From NCBI GenBank assembly GCA_022747635.1, contig JAKTNV010000009.1:32278622-32342621 (forward strand): 64,000 nt of DNA, written 5' to 3'. Positions 12,436-21,500 of the stretch are shown piece after piece. The notes under the pieces were generated by a model that saw only the letters and a list, made by a program, of their open reading frames with translations, searched no databases and had not been told where the DNA came from. The position numbers and the translations under genes were made by a program. The stretch comes from Hetaerina americana. Its lineage: Eukaryota; Arthropoda; Insecta; Odonata; Calopterygidae. Numbering within the stretch: position 1 is the stretch's first letter; the number at the start of each line of letters is the position of its first letter.

Positions 12436-15120
12436 ACACTTTTTGAAAGTCTCACGGACGTGAATAATAATGTATAACACTTAGCACTAGTGGACACAGA
12501 CAAAAACACAGAAACACAAAAAAAGAGACTCACTATTTTTCGAATTTTCGGTGGTCGTTGCCACCTTTATCAAGGAAGAGAGGGACAGAACTGAAGGGAA
12601 TACGAGGGCTGGAGCGATGGATGGAAGGGGAAGGTGGGGAGGGAATTCCGAAGGGACGGGTATGGAGGGGCAGCGTTAGAAGGGTGGGGAAAATGTAGAA
12701 GGTGATGGGGGTGGAAGGGGGGTGAAAATATAATTAGAGCAGGGTAATTAGTGCCTAATATTAATACCTGGCCAGTTCCAGGACTCCAAAAGCCAGATGA
12801 AGGATTGCTCCAGTGTTTTCAGTTTCAGAGGAGGATCAGAGGGTGGGAGGGATGCTATGATGGATACACTATAGCATTTATCAAAGGGAGTGTTGTGTTC
12901 GGAGGCGTGTTTGGGGATAGGGAGCATGTCAATTAAGGAAGAGTTTTTGCATGAGGCTCGGTGGTTGTTGATTCTGATATTGAGGGGTGTGGTGGTTTGC
13001 CCAATATAATAGGCAGGGCAAAGTTGGCACTTCAGAAGGTACACTACATTGCTAGAAGTGCAAGTAGAGGAGGGAATTGGTGGGAGAGAGTTAAAAAGCG
13101 GGTGGGAGAGGGATGGGATTTTGGTTTTGAAAATAGGGCATGTTTTACATCTGGGTTTATTGCATGGCGTTGGAGTGGTTTTAGGACGGGTTGGGGATTT
13201 AAGGAGTGGATTTGTTGATTTGAGGAGATCGGATAGGTTGGCGGGGCGTTTGAAAGTAACTGAGGGGCTTTTGGGAAAAAGGTTGGCGGTGGCATTATGA
13301 TTTTTTAGGATAGGGTAGAGGTCTTTCAGGATTGATCGTATAGATTCTAAGCCCGGGAAGTATGTTGTGCAAATTGAGAGAGGGTGGGGTTCCGCGGTGG
13401 AGGAAGGTTTGGGAGTGTACGTATGTTTTCGGATTCTTTTGTTCAGGAGGGATTCGGGATAACCTCTTTTGAGGAGGGAACAGTGTAGACTTGAAAGGAA
13501 ATAATCAAGGGAATCAGGGTCACTACAAATTCTGTGTCCTCTTGTGGATAGGGAGTAAGGAATGGAGCGTTTTGTGTGATATGGATGGCAACTATTGTAG
13601 TGTAAGTATTGCTGTTTGTTTGTGGGTTTAATATGTACAGAGGTGTGAAATGTTTGGTTTCTTAATGTAACATTTACATCCAGGAAGGTGATTTGGGAGG
13701 AGGAAACAGTAGAACTGAAGGAAATAGAGGACGAAGCATTGAGGTCGGAAATGAAAGCTTTCAGGGAATCGGTGCCATGTGGCCAGAGGAGGAAGATATC
13801 ATCGATGTATCTGAGCCACAATAGAGGTTTCAGTGGTTGTTTTGACAGGAATTTCTTCTCTGCGAGACCAAGAAAGAGGTTTGCATAGGAAGGGCTGAAC
13901 CTGCTACCCATGGCACAGCCCTTGATTTGCAAGAAGAATTTGTCGTTAAAGGAAAAGGAGTTGCGGGTGAGGATGAACTCGGAAAGACTAAGGAGAAAAT
14001 CTGTGCTGGGTATGTGTGGCTCAGGGCGTTGGGAGAGGTAATGTTTGAGAGCGGAGAGACCTTCTGAGTGGGGAATCGATGTGTATAGGGATGTTGCATC
14101 TATGGTGGCCATAATGATCTCAGTATCTGGAGGGAGGGAGGTTGATTTTACCCTTTCCAGGAAATGGTAAGAATCTTTGGTGTGTGACGGTAGGGAATGG
14201 ACTATCGGTTGGAGATAGTGGTCTACAAATGCAGAGATTCTTTCAGCTGGGGAGTGACGGGAGGATAAAATCGGACGACCAGGATTCCCAGGCTTGTGAA
14301 TCTTTGGAAGGATATAGAAATGAGGGGTGCGTGGGTGGGGAGGGGAGAGGAGGTCCAGGTCTGAAGGAGATAGACCCTCATTTGGCCCGTTGGACACGAG
14401 AAATTCAATAAGTTCCTTCTGAAGTGCGGGGTTTGGGTCTTCGGGGATTTGCCGGTATGCGCACGTATCCGAGAGTTGCCTATCAACCTCCGTTATGTAA
14501 TCCGATCTATTTAAGACAACAACTGTTGAACCTTTGTCCGCGGAAGTAATGATGATATTAGGATCCTTAATTAGCCTTTTTAGTTCTGTGGATTCGGTTG
14601 GAGGCAGGTTGGGTCGAGGATTTAGGGTCTTGAGGAAAGACGGGCTGGAAATTCTGGACAGGAGAAGGTTTATAAAAATTTCAATTGGATGATTTGGGGG
14701 GAGGGGATTGGGTTCTTGGGCAGAAGCCGGCTTGAATTTATGTAAGGCGTTGTGAAGGGGTCTGGAAACTTGCTGGAGTGACGGTTGGGAATCCCAAAAT
14801 GCCTTCCACCGGAGATTCCGGCAGAAATGCAATACGTCCGCGAGGATTGTCACGTGGTTTACTCTGGGGGTGGGGGTAAAAGAGAGGCCCTTGTTCAAAA
14901 GGGAGGCCATATTTGGGCTAAGGGGTTTGGAAGAAAGGTTAACCACGTGGCTTGCGGCGTCCGTGTCTTCGTCTGGCGGGATGGGGGTGGTGGGTCTGGA
15001 GCGGGGGTGTCTTTGGGGGAAAGGCCCTCGAGGGTTCGGTGGAGGCAGATTATACATGGAAACAAGGTCCGGTTTGAAGAGGTGTAGGGGTGGGGGAGGA
15101 GGGGGGAGGGTGGCCAGGCA
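12436..15120 (-). mobile_element. Penelope-like element A (PLE-A)
   Basis: A minus-strand retroelement with one long reading frame (reverse transcriptase plus GIY-YIG endonuclease) followed by a C-rich 3' region and, at 12541-12574, a hammerhead-like motif. The 5' border is placed near 15120 because upstream of it the same frame reads as the C-terminus of a mariner transposase. The 3' border is uncertain and is placed at the TA microsatellite. No target duplication or second terminal repeat was found, so the 5' terminal repeat seems lost. Members of this family insert by target-primed reverse transcription using the GIY-YIG endonuclease. Confidence 0.85.
12541..12574 (-). ncRNA. Degenerate hammerhead-like motif behind PLE-A
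   Basis: Read on the minus strand: TTGATAA, one A, then GGTGG-CAACGA-CCACC as a perfect 5-bp hairpin, then GAAAA. This fits the layout CTGANGA-N-helix II-GAAA seen at 29481 and 17649, but two of the core bases are changed (C3 to T, G8 to A) and helix III is not evident, so activity is unlikely. Its place downstream of the PLE-A stop matches where such ribozymes lie in Penelope-like elements. Confidence 0.5.
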
Positions 15121-15147
15121 ACCCCTGCCAACACATTCCTCCTGCAT
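12748..15147 (-). CDS. PLE-A reverse transcriptase / GIY-YIG endonuclease
   Basis: Copies element RNA into DNA at a nick made by its own endonuclease. The 799-residue frame has a proline-rich start, the ADKGSTVVVLN block (about 203-213), PKIHKPGNPGRPI (281-293), motif A with Asp350 (TIDATSLYTS), the QIKGCAMGSRFSPSYANLF block (407-425) and catalytic YIDD at 447-450. C-terminally a C-x4-C-x2-C cluster (Cys662, 667, 670) precedes a GIY-YIG nuclease: VVY 701-703, Cys707 and Cys710, YIG 714-716, Arg725, His729, His747 or His751, Glu780. The frame is uninterrupted. The ATG at 15147 and the first ten or so residues lie in mariner-derived DNA; Met31 is the first methionine clearly within the element. 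The cysteine cluster suggests a Neptune-like lineage, a tentative assignment. Autonomous activity is possible by sequence, but the 5' end looks truncated. Confidence 0.93.
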   Translation of the reverse strand: MQEECVGRGCLATLPPPPPPLHLFKPDLVSMYNLPPPNPRGPFPQRHPRSRPTTPIPPDEDTDAASHVVNLSSKPLSPNMASLLNKGLSFTPTPRVNHVTILADVLHFCRNLRWKAFWDSQPSLQQVSRPLHNALHKFKPASAQEPNPLPPNHPIEIFINLLLSRISSPSFLKTLNPRPNLPPTESTELKRLIKDPNIIITSADKGSTVVVLNRSDYITEVDRQLSDTCAYRQIPEDPNPALQKELIEFLVSNGPNEGLSPSDLDLLSPPHPRTPHFYILPKIHKPGNPGRPILSSRHSPAERISAFVDHYLQPIVHSLPSHTKDSYHFLERVKSTSLPPDTEIIMATIDATSLYTSIPHSEGLSALKHYLSQRPEPHIPSTDFLLSLSEFILTRNSFSFNDKFFLQIKGCAMGSRFSPSYANLFLGLAEKKFLSKQPLKPLLWLRYIDDIFLLWPHGTDSLKAFISDLNASSSISFSSTVSSSQITFLDVNVTLRNQTFHTSVHIKPTNKQQYLHYNSCHPYHTKRSIPYSLSTRGHRICSDPDSLDYFLSSLHCSLLKRGYPESLLNKRIRKHTYTPKPSSTAEPHPLSICTTYFPGLESIRSILKDLYPILKNHNATANLFPKSPSVTFKRPANLSDLLKSTNPLLKSPTRPKTTPTPCNKPRCKTCPIFKTKIPSLSHPLFNSLPPIPSSTCTSSNVVYLLKCQLCPAYYIGQTTTPLNIRINNHRASCKNSSLIDMLPIPKHASEHNTPFDKCYSVSIIASLPPSDPPLKLKTLEQSFIWLLESWNWPGINIRH

Positions 15148-15947
15148 CGATACATGCTTAGTTCGGCGCGTCTGCCTTTCGTCAAAAGCCCGCTGGAAGT
15201 CGGTTTCCGGAAAACTGTTGAGAGCCTTCGTCGTCGCCGCTTCAACCGCCTCGATGGAGTCGGACCTTTGAGCTCCTTTTGAGCTATCCTTTGAGGTAAT
15301 AACGTTAATGTTTCATCTTCCTGGACGCAGTGCAAAATTTCTTGCGAAAATTCCACCCTCGACAGTTTTTGTTTCCCGCTCAAAACTAAACTTTCTGAAC
15401 CAGCTTCGCGCACACTTTCCTCATCGTAACTTCCTCCTCTGTTGCAGTGGTGTGGACGGTTCCGACTGAACGGCCGGTCTCCTCACTGATAAGGGCGATG
15501 GTTAAATGCCAGTTAGAGTCCAAAACCTTTTTCATTTCGGCCAGTGTTCGAGCGGTCGTCGGGCGTCCGACGCGGTGCTCGTCTTCGACGAGCTCCCAGC
15601 CTTCCTTAAACATTTTGTGCCAATCAAAAACTCTTGTGCGGCTTAAGGAATCATCCTCATAAGCCTTGTGCGTTCAAGGGTCTCCGATGTGGATTTCTCG
15701 AGTTAAACGCAAAACTTCACGGCGTAGCGTTGCTCGACGGTGCACTCCATGCTGGCCTGACGACACCACAAACAATCACACGTCACAAAAATTTACCTCC
15801 TGTCTCTATGCATGCCCGGAGGCGACTAAACTAAAGTGTGCCTGAGTGGTAGGGGACCCCCATACCGAACCGACCGTTCGGACTCCCATCCACGTTGAGG
15901 CTGCAGCGAACCAGTCACGATATTTATTGTACGGACCCTGTATATAA
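15115..15947 (-). pseudogene. Internally deleted mariner transposase relic
   Basis: Minus-strand mariner remnant. The start codon is near 15750 (reads MECTVEQRYAVKFCV, then a stop). After a frameshift comes FDWHKMFKEGWELVEDE, the first helix-turn-helix region, and then the GRSVGTVH and MRKVCAKLVQKV parts (15386-15613). A further shift gives LSGKQKLSRVEFSQEIL. The catalytic DDD core is deleted, and the frame rejoins at a C-terminal stretch (FDER near 15184, then TKHVSMQEECVG) that matches the FDxWxxR ending of mariner proteins. Upstream, 15751-15947 looks like the 5' UTR, starting near ACAGGGTCCGTAC, which may be the inverted repeat end; no partner repeat was found. It cannot make transposase. 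PLE-A begins directly at its 3' side. Confidence 0.85.
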
Positions 15948-16934
15948 ATGTCAATAAATAAATATAATATGAAATAATTATGGTATGAAATTGATATTTC
16001 ACGGCTATCTTTCCTTTTTTCCGATGGAGACCGCACTGGGGTCGGGGACGAAGGTATTAGACGAAAAATTGCCATACTTTTGTCTGCTCTGCATTCGTTT
16101 TTATTCTGTTTTACGGGTGGTACCCCCCCGCCGCAAACTCTTTCGGCGGTTTGCGGAGTCTTTTGGGGAGCGGAGTGAGATGTAGATATAGAAAAGCTAA
16201 AGAAAGCCAAAAAACGCACAAGTTGTGGAAAGTGATCTCTCCGTCTCTCCTTTCTGCCGGTCTTCCGCTCACCTACCGCGACCCTCGAGAGGGCGCACCC
16301 TAGGGGAAACACCTCAGTCCTCGTGATTTCCCATCCCTCCCCCTTAATAGGGTTCCCACCGCGGTCCCTTGTTTGAATTACGCCTCTACCCCGCCACATC
16401 TCCGCCGTCCGGGATGCCCAGCGCTTGAATAAAAAATCACTCCACTTGTAACTGAAGTTGAAAACGCCCTTGGGCAGCATCCTTTCCCCGTCCATGGCAT
16501 AGTTCTGCACGCCACGGGCCCTTTCATTCCCAACCCCTGTAAATGCATATATACTTTAATCCAAGCCTAGAATTTTGAGCGAGTTGGGATAGGTAACATA
16601 TGGTGGGTCTGCCGATACCTAATTAATTCCGTAAAAATCGTGGGATATGGTTATAAATCCCGGAGATATCGGTGAAGGAAAAGAGAGATTTTTAGCACCC
16701 CGCATCAAATTTTCTCTTGTGAATTGGGATGTCTAACACCGATTCCACGATATTGTTCTAGATTCCCCATCGATCTCACGAAATTCACATTTTAAAGGAG
16801 GTTCGTCTCTTTTAACAAGTATCGTAAATATCAGTTTACTCAAACTAAGCTGAAATTGTTTTATTTTTTCTTGCACTTTGAAAAACATAATTTTATTTCC
16901 TAACCTTTTAAATATTTATTGAGATAACGTATTT
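15948..16934. other. No gene seen
   Basis: A 234-codon minus-strand frame (to 16510) crosses this stretch, but its last third is the mariner 5' UTR and the rest shows no domain or motif, so it is not called. The sequence between 16080 and 16500 is GC-richer than its surroundings. No RNA gene or repeat was recognised. Confidence 0.5.
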
Positions 16935-17010
16935 ATATAAAAGATAATATAGTATAAAAGATAACCTATAGTATAAAAGATAACCGTATATAGTATGAAA
17001 GATAACCTAT
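16935..17010 (+). repeat. Short tandem repeat, about 20-bp unit
   Basis: About four imperfect units of the form TATAGTATAAAAGATAACC follow one another, with small length changes between units. It is an ordinary minisatellite-like array. Confidence 0.8.
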
Positions 17011-17600
17011 TTTCCATCGACTCTGGAGGCGGTATTAACTAAAATATGTTCAATTTATATTCAATTATTCAACACGGCATTCAAATATGGCAATTAACTT
17101 GAATGCGGTGCTGCAGATTTTTCTTGCATACTAAATTTCTTAATGTTTTGACTTATTTCCATAAAGAATCATAATTGTATAGAATATCACTTTCAAACAT
17201 CTTCCGTGTTACATTATTTAAACGTGAAATTGTAATCGGATCAATTCCAAATTGCAGCATTGTTGGACGTCGTGCTTAATTTATGGTACTTACACAAATT
17301 AAAAAATGCATTCTCGAATTTATTCTGATGCAATTAATAATGATATTGCAAAAAATCAAAAAATTTCTAATGCAGAAGTTGCTGATACTTTTCTTGTTGC
17401 GTAATTAAGGGATAATAAAATATTTAATTTTTATGAATCGAGTAAAATAGTAATTTGACGGATCACATAGTTGACGGGCGAACCTCCTTTACAGGATAAT
17501 TACCTAGATCTGCGAAAAGTGAAGAGTCAGGCGTGATGTTGTGGAATCGAGACATAATAAAAACTTCGTTGCAATTTTCCACAGTTAAAACTTTATTGCC

Positions 17601-17633
17601 GACCATGGTTTCGATACACTGTATCATCATCAG
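17601..17633 (-). ncRNA. Hammerhead-like ribozyme motif (left arm)
   Basis: Minus strand reads CTGATGA (17633-17627), one T, helix II GATAC-AGT-GTATC, then GAAAC, loop CATG and GTC (17603-17601). The A15.1-C15.2 pair can close with G-U of GTC, giving the two-base helix III known from minimal Penelope-type hammerheads, with predicted cleavage after GTC. One base more than in the canonical core lies before helix II. All core nucleotides are conserved. Confidence 0.7.
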
Positions 17634-17648
17634 GTCAATACGTATCAC

Positions 17649-17681
17649 CTGATGATGATACAGTGTATCGAAACCATAGTC
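17649..17681 (+). ncRNA. Hammerhead-like ribozyme motif (right arm)
   Basis: Plus strand reads CTGATGA at 17649-17655, one T, helix II GATAC-AGT-GTATC (17657-17669), GAAAC (17670-17674), loop CATA, GTC (17679-17681). It is the inverted partner of 17601-17633, with an intact core. Both motifs point outward, so transcripts from either strand would carry one. Confidence 0.7.
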
Positions 17682-18108
17682 GGCAATAAAGTTTTAACAG
17701 TGGATAATTGCAACGAAGTTTTTATTATACCTAGATCTGTATTTAAAGTTTGATTCATCCATTATATTTGTTAAATCAGCGTTTACATGGCCATTTACTT
17801 GGCAAATTGACCTATAATCTGCTGAGCTTACCGAAATAATGGATGTATAACGTTCAAAGAGTCCTTTGATGAAAAGGTTTCCTATTATTTATTCGCAAAA
17901 TGAACAAAATTCAATAGCCTTAGGCGAACTAGGATCTGGTTATGACATAATGGAATATTGGCAAAAGATGCCTCAACATGTATACACTCGTATATTTGAA
18001 CTAATATTTGCTCAAATACAAAAACGTACGCATAAACATGGTTTGTATTAAAAGTATCGGGAAAGGTTTCGGTAAAATAGGTCTATTTCAGATATTGCTC
18101 CAATGCCT

Positions 18109-18507
18109 TAAAATTCTTCAAATTATATCCCATGAGTATCGACACACTTTTACCAGCGGTTTTTTTCCAACTTGAAGGCTCCCTGGTAGACAGATTTCGG
18201 GAGGTCCTTAAGGGTACGCGTGCAAGCTTCTTTGACGGCACTTGGGGTCCTAAAGTGCTGTACTTTAAGGGAGTATTTCAGTTTTGGAAATAGGAAATAA
18301 TTTGCTGGTTCCAAGTCGGGACTACAAGGGTGTTTGGGAATCGGTGAAATGCCGTTGCAGAAGGTCTTCGCAAGTAGACACTCGATTCTGCTCTTGGTCG
18401 TCCGTCAAGACCTTCGGGACGAGTTTAGCGCAGATCTTTTGCTTCACCAAATTTTCATTGATTGATCGTACATTTAACTGACGGTCTATATTCAGCACTT
18501 CAAGCAC
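18109..18507 (-). pseudogene. Internally deleted mariner transposase relic
   Basis: The minus-strand N-terminal part reads LNVRSINENLVKQKICAKLV then PKVLTDDQEQNRV, the usual helix-turn-helix end of mariner. About 60 codons on, the frame jumps to the C-terminal part: HPCSPDLEPANYFLFPKLKY (near 18326-18266), then KDLPKSVYQGAFK and KCVDTHG, followed by a stop within the normally YFE ending. Everything between, including most of the catalytic domain, is missing. It is non-functional. No inverted repeats were identified at its ends. Confidence 0.85.
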
Positions 18508-21500
18508 ACGTTAGGAAAAAATCGTTATCGCTACTTTTTTATAAAAACCTTGTATGCCTGTATAAATCATGTAATATTTGATTAAATCACAACAATTTTT
18601 CCCTTAAGTAAATATATTCGGATACTTGGGTTTCATTTGGTTATGAGCATGCATTATGCGAGGGAAGAAAGAATTGTTGAACCAATGAGTGGCAGAGTCA
18701 ATCTTTCTTGCAGTATCCTGGTGGTCGTATCATCATCATCAATATGAGGTGCCGTTTTAATTCCTTCGATATCGCAAGAAAAGAAAAGGGCCCAGTACCT
18801 TTTTTAAGTCAAAACCTAGCCTTCTCTCTCTGAGAATCAAGGGGCCTAATTATCATAAGAGATTAATCAATATAATTCCTATAACGTACCCGTCACGCTT
18901 ACTCTTCTCGTAGGAATTTTTAACAAATCTAAAGGATTTTCTCCGATTATTTTCCGATTGCTGAATTCATCTCATCCCAAAAAAAATCAGGACTTGATTA
19001 ATTATTGATATTTTTTCATTATTTGTAGAAACATAATGAATGAATACGCTAGTTTTTGACGGCGAGTTGGAAAAAATATCGCCAATGGTTAACTGTGTGT
19101 AGAGCATGATAGAATACCTCATCCGTGTTCTCTCTACAATCAATTGCGTACACGAGAATTTTGTTTTTCTAATCGACGAAAATTCGTAAATCAACATAAA
19201 AGATTATTTCTCTGCCCGCAATAATGATGTTTCCATTATGAACTGCTTGTGCCGAATTCAAAGGCGATGCTATTTAACATTCAGATTCTGATGCTGGATT
19301 AGTACAATTAGTGACCCCAGTAATCTACCCATTAAAGGTCAGATTTGGGCGGCCCCTAACGTCTCTTTCTCTTCTAAGGATCATGTGAACTTCCTATTTT
19401 TCTTTGTCAAAGCACATCTGTTACGACTTCTACAGTTTTTAACATCATTATAGCTCATATCCAGACTTGTGAGATGGAGCTTCCGCAAATATTGGAAAGC
19501 GCCGAGTGTGTCTGGTTGTGGAGCCATCCTCTACTTTGAACCCACAAGAGCTCTTATGTGGGGATAAAAACGGTCAATGGCCAGGCAGAAACAGATTGAA
19601 CGAGACCATTTCGGTAATGAAGCTTCGGCCCTTTCTCCGCCTTATGCTCTGATGGCCGCCTTACTATCCTTTGGTGGTCGTTCGTACTCTGGGAAGTACT
19701 TTGTCTTTATTTCCTTTTAATCCGCGGAGTTTTCTTCCATTATCCCAGGTTCTACTATGGCATGGATTCAGCTTGGGAAATCCCTTTACGGGAAATTTCC
19801 GTTTTAGATATGGCAAAGTTAATTTGAAGACGCGTTCCGGTCAATTAATTCTTGACATTTATTCAATTTATTTGGTGATGTTAGGCTAACCATTTGGAGT
19901 GTTAAGAATTCTGATAGAGAGTATGAAGGTATGAAGAAGGAAAAGGTGTAGGGAAAAACGGATATATCTGTGGCGAAAGTAAATTAAATGCCCACTACAA
20001 TCACTTGCGGTTTTTAGGTAGATTCATAATATTCCTCTTAGTCCCTGATGATGATGTTATGGAACACTTTTACAGATGAAGTAATTCAGGGGACCATGAG
20101 CAAGGTCTGTTTTTCCGCTGCAAAGTTATACGTTCAATTACAATTCCGAAGGAAGACGGAGAATTATAGAAAAGCAAATGTCTTTGCTTGGTTGATTATT
20201 TCCTAGTATATTTGAGTAAATTATGAGCAGTGATATTTTTTCCTGGTAAGGTTACCATTGCCAGGTCTTATAGGTGTTTGCTAGAGTGAATTGGGTAGAA
20301 TTTATGAATTTATTGCATAAAATAGTAGTAGATTGGAGGGAGACGACACTCATCCTTAACCTTAACATCATGACTGGTGCGAGTGGGGGACGGAGAATCC
20401 GGATGGGCTGAGGGGATGGGGAAGAGGATTAAGACATAATACCTTTTTTACCTGGGTTAGAGCCCATCACCACCCTATTCCTGGAGTAGAGTGGTTCTCG
20501 CCTGGTCTTCGCAATTCTAGAAATGAGCAATTTCCGTTTGGAATGAATATCCTAAATAAAAGTGAAGAGAGTAAAGTGCCAAAGGTTGCGAGATCGGCTG
20601 AACTCATCAGAACATCTTGGAAATCCACTACAAAGCGATCCTATGAGTTTCAAATGAATAATATTGGTAATGATAAGATTGGAGGCAATTCGTTCCCAAA
20701 GAGTTATTAATAAATTTGTATGTTCTTCTCATCTATTTGTAAACCTTCATACCAGCTTTGCAACAAAGTATGATTCAGATGAACGACAAAAGAGTTGTTA
20801 TCTTTGAAATGAAATTAAATCTGTCGATTCATTTTCCTCATTTGCCATACAGCGTACATGATCCGCGAAATTTATATTTCAATTGCTTTTTACAAATGGC
20901 GTCATTGAAATATACCGAAGGAGGAAGGATAATTGAAAAAATGGGAAATAAAGTTACTTGGAATATTTCCCGTTAGATTTTGGTGATTACTGTTACACGG
21001 TTGCATATTCAAAATCAAGAGGAGTGACAAAGAAACCATGGAAATGTACTTACCATTGAAGCCAAAAAGCGTGAGCCTCGTGCATATTTTCTTAACTGTG
21101 CTTCCAAAGGTGTGCAATTCACTGCAAATCAAATTTTAAGAAATTGAGTTGGGAGAACTAGAAAACTCATTTCCTCCGCACAAAATATTGCTTTCATTAT
21201 GAGTACACGTACTAAAGGTCTCAAAGCAGTCAGTATTGCACCGATAATTGCAGAGGGTGAAAACGTTCGTTTTGCTGCCATTAATTGGCTGGCAGGGAAT
21301 CCGGCCTTTCATCAGAGCGACGTGAAATTGTTTCAGCTCAAGTGCCTGCCAGTCATTGAATTCAAACGTAGCAAACTCATTCACCTTTAACCAGTTCACA
21401 CTGCGACAGTGATTGCCTGGATACTTTCGAAAACGATAATACAGTCAAAATTGTGCACAAATATTCCTAACACCAATACACGTATTCACGGAATTGGGAT

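Larger units (their letters stand above)
17501..17739. mobile_element. Palindromic hammerhead-bearing element with 12-bp target duplication
   Basis: The direct repeat TACCTAGATCTG occurs at 17501-17512 and 17728-17739 and brackets a 215-bp insert. Inside, 17554-17633 and 17649-17728 are inverted copies about 80 bases long (over 90% matching by eye) separated by 15 bases. Each arm holds a hammerhead-like core and an AATAAAGTTTTAAC stretch. The left end has about 40 further bases with no partner. The exact duplication shows that this is one insertion. The duplication length and the inverted 5' piece resemble PLE-B, so I infer a short, 5'-truncated Penelope-like insertion, although no protein part is present to prove it. 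Confidence 0.8.

Noticed and set aside
14895..15413. 172-codon minus-strand frame
   Set aside because: It is a frame-shifted mixture of mariner relic and the antisense neighbour frame of PLE-A. Only its first part (LSGKQKLSRVEFSQEIL) is meaningful, and that belongs to the mariner entry.
15806..16510. 234-codon minus-strand open frame
   Set aside because: Its C-terminal third is the 5' UTR of the mariner relic and the rest has no domain, repeats or conserved-looking composition; it is most likely a chance frame in a GC-richer patch.
20045..20075. CCTGATGATGATGTTATGGAACAC resembles the 17.6-kb core in its first half (written here in part: CTGATGA then GTTATGG)
   Set aside because: No helix II can form and GAAAC is replaced by GAACA, so the ribozyme reading fails.
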